Assembly: GCA_900548875.1 (NCBI GenBank) | Contig: URMA01000004.1 | Span: 12,935 to 76,934 of the forward strand | Reading direction: 5' to 3' | Length of the DNA: 64,000 bases | Source: an uncultured Porphyromonadaceae bacterium | GTDB lineage: Bacteria; Bacteroidota; Bacteroidia; Bacteroidales; Muribaculaceae | In this document: positions 60,453 through 64,000 of the stretch, piece by piece | Position numbering within the stretch: position 1 is the first letter of the stretch | Layout of the letters: each line of letters starts with the position of its first letter | Made by a program: the position numbers and the translations under genes | Notes under the pieces: generated by a model | Databases searched by the model: none | Told to the model about the DNA's origin: nothing | The model's input: only the letters and a program-made list of their open reading frames with translations

Positions 60453-63400
60453 TTAGCGCTTGATGATACGGGTGCTGAATGTTCCTTCAGCTGTTTCTGC
60501 TGTCAGAATATACATGCCTGCCGGAAGAGCTGACACGTTCACCTGATTAACACCGTTTTCAGTCAATACGACAGCACCGGCTACATTGCGAACAACAACA
60601 TTTGCAGCTTCAACGCCTTTCAGATATACAACATCTGTTGCCGGATTCGGATATACGCTTACGCCTGCAGCTTCAACCGATTCAACACCTGACATATTTG
60701 AGAAGTGTTCGAAATAGAAATCATCGAAGAAGGCAGCCAGACAGTCTGTTCCGTAGTGACGGAGAGCGATGTAGATATCCTGTCCTGCATAAGCCGACAA
60801 GTCAACATTGAATTCATTGTAAGCAACAGTGTCATAGTAAGGCAATTCATAAGAATCCATTACCGTTTCAAAGTCTGCTGTATCGGTATTGCCCTTAGTG
60901 CTTACAAGCACTTCAAGGAACGGCTTGTTCCAAGGAAGAACAGAGTTGATGCTTTCCCAGTTGCGAGCATAGAAGCGGAAGTTGGATTCTGAAGTAGCTG
61001 TCATCTTTTCACTTATAATCCAGTTGTCAACAGCAGTACCTTCTGCATCGGCACCAAGTGCAACCAGCACTTTTTCGCCAGATACCGGTTCGAATACATT
61101 GTTCCAGTCCTTGTTTTCCTGTACACAGAATGCAAATGCTTCACCGTAAGCCGGGTAATCCAACATGGCCATATTTACAGTAGCCTTGCGGTCAACGTCA
61201 ATGGTTGTAAATCCAGACGGATTTTTTGTACCCGGTGTTTCATTTTCGAAATTGTAATATCTTACATCCTGAGCCAAAGCCTCTGCCTTAACCGGGAACT
61301 CTACGCTATAGCCGCTTTCAAATGTCACCTTCATGGCATCTTCAACAACGGCAGCAGTTTCCATTGCATTAAATGTCAATGTAAAGCTAATGCCCTTACC
61401 AGCGTTAAGTTCGTCACCGGCTTTCAATGTTGTTGAGAAATTCGGAGTTGCAAATTCTACTGATTTCACAACTTGATTGTTCGTTCCATCATTCAGCATT
61501 GTCAACACATGAGATGACTTAACCGAGTTCTGATAGTTAACCTTACCGGCATTCCATTCTGCAACATTGAAGGAAACAGCATCGGCAGCAGATGAAGCAA
61601 TCGTAATGTTATCAAGAGCAACACCTGTCGACTTCATCCAATCCTGCATTTCATAACGCCAGCGGAATGCGATGGTTTTACCCTTATATGCACTCAAATC
61701 AACACGTTCGCGATACCAGTAATTGTTATCTTCTTCTTTGTAAGAAATAATTCGAACTTCTTTCCATTCGCCATCGGCATATATGTCCAAATAACCGGCA
61801 TCAATGCCATCAGCAGCTTTTGTCGGATTTTCCAATGTGCCGCTTTCATCCTTTTTCAAGTTAACCGGCATGCTATTGCCCCAATAGAATCCGAGAACAA
61901 GATCTTCATCTGACGGAATTACAAATTCCGGAGTTTCCAATATCACACCATTTTCTGTATTGCTGCTTGCAACAGCTGAGATTTTACCGTCAAACGGATT
62001 GACGTTTACTGTTCTCCATGCTGCATAGCCATCTTCTACAGATCTCCAACCAAGAGGAGGAAAAACTTCGCCTTCAAAACCTTCTGCATAAGGGAATTCT
62101 GTCACTGTCTGGTCAGCAATTGTAGTAAACGACCATGTCGGAACGTTTGTAGCATCACCCTTACCGTTGTAAGGAACGACTTTCCAATAATATGTTGTCT
62201 CATATTCGCAGCGTGAGATCACGTAGCTTGTAGCATTACCCATATCCTGACCGTTTACAAGTTCGTTAGCAGCGGAAGTAGTTCCCACATACAACTTATA
62301 ACCGTCGGCAAACTGAGTCGGATTCCATTTCAGTTCAATTTCTTTATTGAATACGTTAACAGCAGCATCAGCCGGAGTAACTACTGTAGTAGCAGTCGGC
62401 TTGTCTTTGCTACCGTACAACGGAGGAAGAATTACGTTGTCAAGGAAGAAAAGGCTCAATTCCGGAGTTGTTTCCGAATCCATTGTAATGGAACTGTATT
62501 CCCACTTCAAATAACAGTTGTCGGAAGCAGGAGCACCAAGGCTGATTTCTTTTGACAAAATTGTATTGTATTCTTCATTCGTGAAAAGAGTCTTCCATGT
62601 ATTACCACCGTCGGTAGAGAATTGCAATGTAACGGTGTTGCCGGCAACTGTAACTTCTGTTTCAGGGTTGAATTCTTCATAACATTTGAATGAAACAGAG
62701 TGTGTGCCTGTCGACAAATCCAAACGCGGTGACATCAATACTGATGCTTCTCCGAGACTTCCGCTTGAATATGCGCTGAAATCGCCTGACAATGCATATC
62801 CTGTCTGGCTCCAACCGTTGGCTGTCCATCCTACCGGCGGGAAGATATCGCCTTCAAATCCTTCAAATACAGCACCTTCCGGAAGTGCCTTCTTTGTTCC
62901 AGCAAGAGTAAGTTTCACATCACCTCCATTAGTCTTCACAGTTACTGTTGCCTTCGGAGCATTTGTCAGTGTCGGCTGATAGATAGCAAAGAATGAGTAA
63001 GAGTCGTTCTTGTCAAGATTTACATCAGCAGGAACAATTGTTGTTGAAAAGTCTGGGTTGTCGGAAACAACTTCTGTAATTTTCAAACCGTTTGTTCCCG
63101 TATTCTTCAATACGAATTCCTCTGAATATTCTTTTGCACCGATATACACTTCACCGAAGTTGTAAACCAACGGAGTACACTGTGCCTTCGGAGCTGTAGC
63201 CGGAGTGTGTTGAGTAACCTTCACATTGTCGATATAGGCAATATTTGCAGTCGCTTTCAGCATTTTATGCACAAAGGCCACTTTCACAGTTTTGCCTTGC
63301 CATTTGCTTAAATCAACTTCCGAATGATAAACCTGCCATCCTGTCCATGGGAAAGTTGCAACACCGCTATCTTTCAGAATTTCAGGATCTTGGAATGACC

Positions 63401-63833
63401 AAATAGTCTCAGCATTTTCCAAATCTCCGTCTACTACTACACGTACCTGCAAATCATATTCACCGTTGTTCAAAGCGGAAGCAGAAGCTGCTTTCCAGTC
63501 AAAAGCCAATTTGTAGGTATTGTCCAATGTCAACTCCGGAGTGATAAGAGTTTCTTCTTTCGGGCCGGCAGCTTCTGCATCTCCTGAGAACATAACAGCA
63601 TCACACGCAGCCGAGCATGTTCCCGTTATATCTCCACTAGTTGAATAAGAAACGTGCCAGCGATAGGAGTCATCGTTTCCTAAATAAGAATTTACAACTG
63701 ACCACCCATCTGGAAAATTCGGATCAACTGATGTTGTTGTCCCGGTCTCAAAATCCTCGTCCAATAGAGTTTGAGCCGTGGCTCCCATACTCATACAGAA
63801 TATGGCCGCCAAAAATGAGTAAATGTGCTTCAT
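60453..63833 (-). CDS. T9SS cargo with choice-of-anchor J domains (3)
   Basis: 1126-residue secreted protein. Signal peptide about 1-20 (SMGATA-Q), then four choice-of-anchor J domains: DEDFETGTTTSVDPNFPDGW (about 25-210), VFEGFEGDIFPPVGW (about 325-475), YAEGFEGEVFPPLGW (about 580-750) and YYNFENETPGTKNPSGF (about 870-1045). An Fn3-like domain (about 485-575) and DUF1573/ASPM-like spacers separate them. The textbook T9SS type A domain (about 1050-1126) has the VYPNPA start, LPAGMYILTA and the final RIIKR. First of the three cargo genes; the 5' region is AT-rich and a clear promoter box was not found. Confidence 0.88.
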   Translation of the reverse strand: MKHIYSFLAAIFCMSMGATAQTLLDEDFETGTTTSVDPNFPDGWSVVNSYLGNDDSYRWHVSYSTSGDITGTCSAACDAVMFSGDAEAAGPKEETLITPELTLDNTYKLAFDWKAASASALNNGEYDLQVRVVVDGDLENAETIWSFQDPEILKDSGVATFPWTGWQVYHSEVDLSKWQGKTVKVAFVHKMLKATANIAYIDNVKVTQHTPATAPKAQCTPLVYNFGEVYIGAKEYSEEFVLKNTGTNGLKITEVVSDNPDFSTTIVPADVNLDKNDSYSFFAIYQPTLTNAPKATVTVKTNGGDVKLTLAGTKKALPEGAVFEGFEGDIFPPVGWTANGWSQTGYALSGDFSAYSSGSLGEASVLMSPRLDLSTGTHSVSFKCYEEFNPETEVTVAGNTVTLQFSTDGGNTWKTLFTNEEYNTILSKEISLGAPASDNCYLKWEYSSITMDSETTPELSLFFLDNVILPPLYGSKDKPTATTVVTPADAAVNVFNKEIELKWNPTQFADGYKLYVGTTSAANELVNGQDMGNATSYVISRCEYETTYYWKVVPYNGKGDATNVPTWSFTTIADQTVTEFPYAEGFEGEVFPPLGWRSVEDGYAAWRTVNVNPFDGKISAVASSNTENGVILETPEFVIPSDEDLVLGFYWGNSMPVNLKKDESGTLENPTKAADGIDAGYLDIYADGEWKEVRIISYKEEDNNYWYRERVDLSAYKGKTIAFRWRYEMQDWMKSTGVALDNITIASSAADAVSFNVAEWNAGKVNYQNSVKSSHVLTMLNDGTNNQVVKSVEFATPNFSTTLKAGDELNAGKGISFTLTFNAMETAAVVEDAMKVTFESGYSVEFPVKAEALAQDVRYYNFENETPGTKNPSGFTTIDVDRKATVNMAMLDYPAYGEAFAFCVQENKDWNNVFEPVSGEKVLVALGADAEGTAVDNWIISEKMTATSESNFRFYARNWESINSVLPWNKPFLEVLVSTKGNTDTADFETVMDSYELPYYDTVAYNEFNVDLSAYAGQDIYIALRHYGTDCLAAFFDDFYFEHFSNMSGVESVEAAGVSVYPNPATDVVYLKGVEAANVVVRNVAGAVVLTENGVNQVNVSALPAGMYILTAETAEGTFSTRIIKR

Positions 63834-64000
63834 AATTTTATTAAACTGATGTTTTATAACAAAAATACACTGATAAGTTACAAATCAACACTTTTGCAAA
63901 ATTACTCAGAAATCTGACAAAAACAACATATTTCCAATATTTTTTTATTGCTGTCCGATAAAAATTTTGCAAAAGTATAAAAATAGGGCTGACATCATTT

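Overview
The window reads as chromosome of a Bacteroidales bacterium. The signs are promoters of the Bacteroidetes type (TAnnTTTG at -7), an N-terminally TM-anchored SurA/PpiD-like isomerase, a Bacteroidetes-type tyrosine recombinase, TPR/TM/HTH membrane regulators, and three large secreted proteins with type IX secretion (T9SS) C-terminal signals. A T9SS fits Prevotellaceae, Porphyromonadaceae or relatives better than Bacteroides itself. The species cannot be named from the sequence alone.

Layout. 0-7.1 kb: a truncated SulP anion transporter, a MATE exporter, aspS, a Nif3-family protein and a coiled-coil zinc-ribbon protein. 7.2-11.9 kb: an AT-rich island with a tyrosine recombinase, a candidate invertible promoter, and a four-gene module (zinc ribbon/TM protein, SPFH protein with GYF_2 tail, free GYF_2 protein, small membrane protein). 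12-17.3 kb: carboxynorspermidine dehydrogenase-like gene, mgtE and rsmA on the minus strand, then a flippase-like membrane protein and a TM-anchored protein of unknown function. 17.3-19.2 kb: no protein gene, but three diverged copies of one structured small RNA, each with its own promoter and terminator on the minus strand. 19.2-30.4 kb: a TPR/TM/HTH regulator, a second MATE exporter, a methyltransferase-like protein, YfhO, an Lrp regulator divergent from lrgAB, and a three-gene nonulosonate operon (legB, ATP-grasp, neuB/legI). 30.6 kb: tRNA-Pro(UGG).

31-38 kb: a serine-type sulfatase, a small outer-membrane barrel and a second TPR/TM/HTH regulator, bracketed by inverted mosaic repeats, then a PpiD/SurA-like chaperone. 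38.8-44.2 kb: metK behind a SAM-II-type riboswitch; a DUF4143 ATPase between 205-bp direct repeats; and a lone HK97-fold (SU10/DUF5309-like) capsid-like protein with a TM N-terminus and a small partner gene. 44.3-53.4 kb: an outer-membrane barrel with a 994-residue TPR protein, a PlsC-type acyltransferase, a CE2-like SGNH esterase and a superfamily 1 helicase. 53.5-63.8 kb: three consecutive T9SS cargo proteins with choice-of-anchor J and carboxypeptidase-regulatory-like domains.

The candidate for a previously undescribed system is the 7.2-11.9 kb island. Two 17-bp sites that differ only by inversion of their 5-bp centre bracket a segment holding a promoter. At present that promoter points away from the SPFH operon, and the recombinase gene lies directly next to it. 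This looks like an ON/OFF switch, here in the OFF position, for a membrane-associated SPFH module. Other unusual signals are the triple sRNA array, the repeat-flanked ATPase cassette and the orphan capsid gene.
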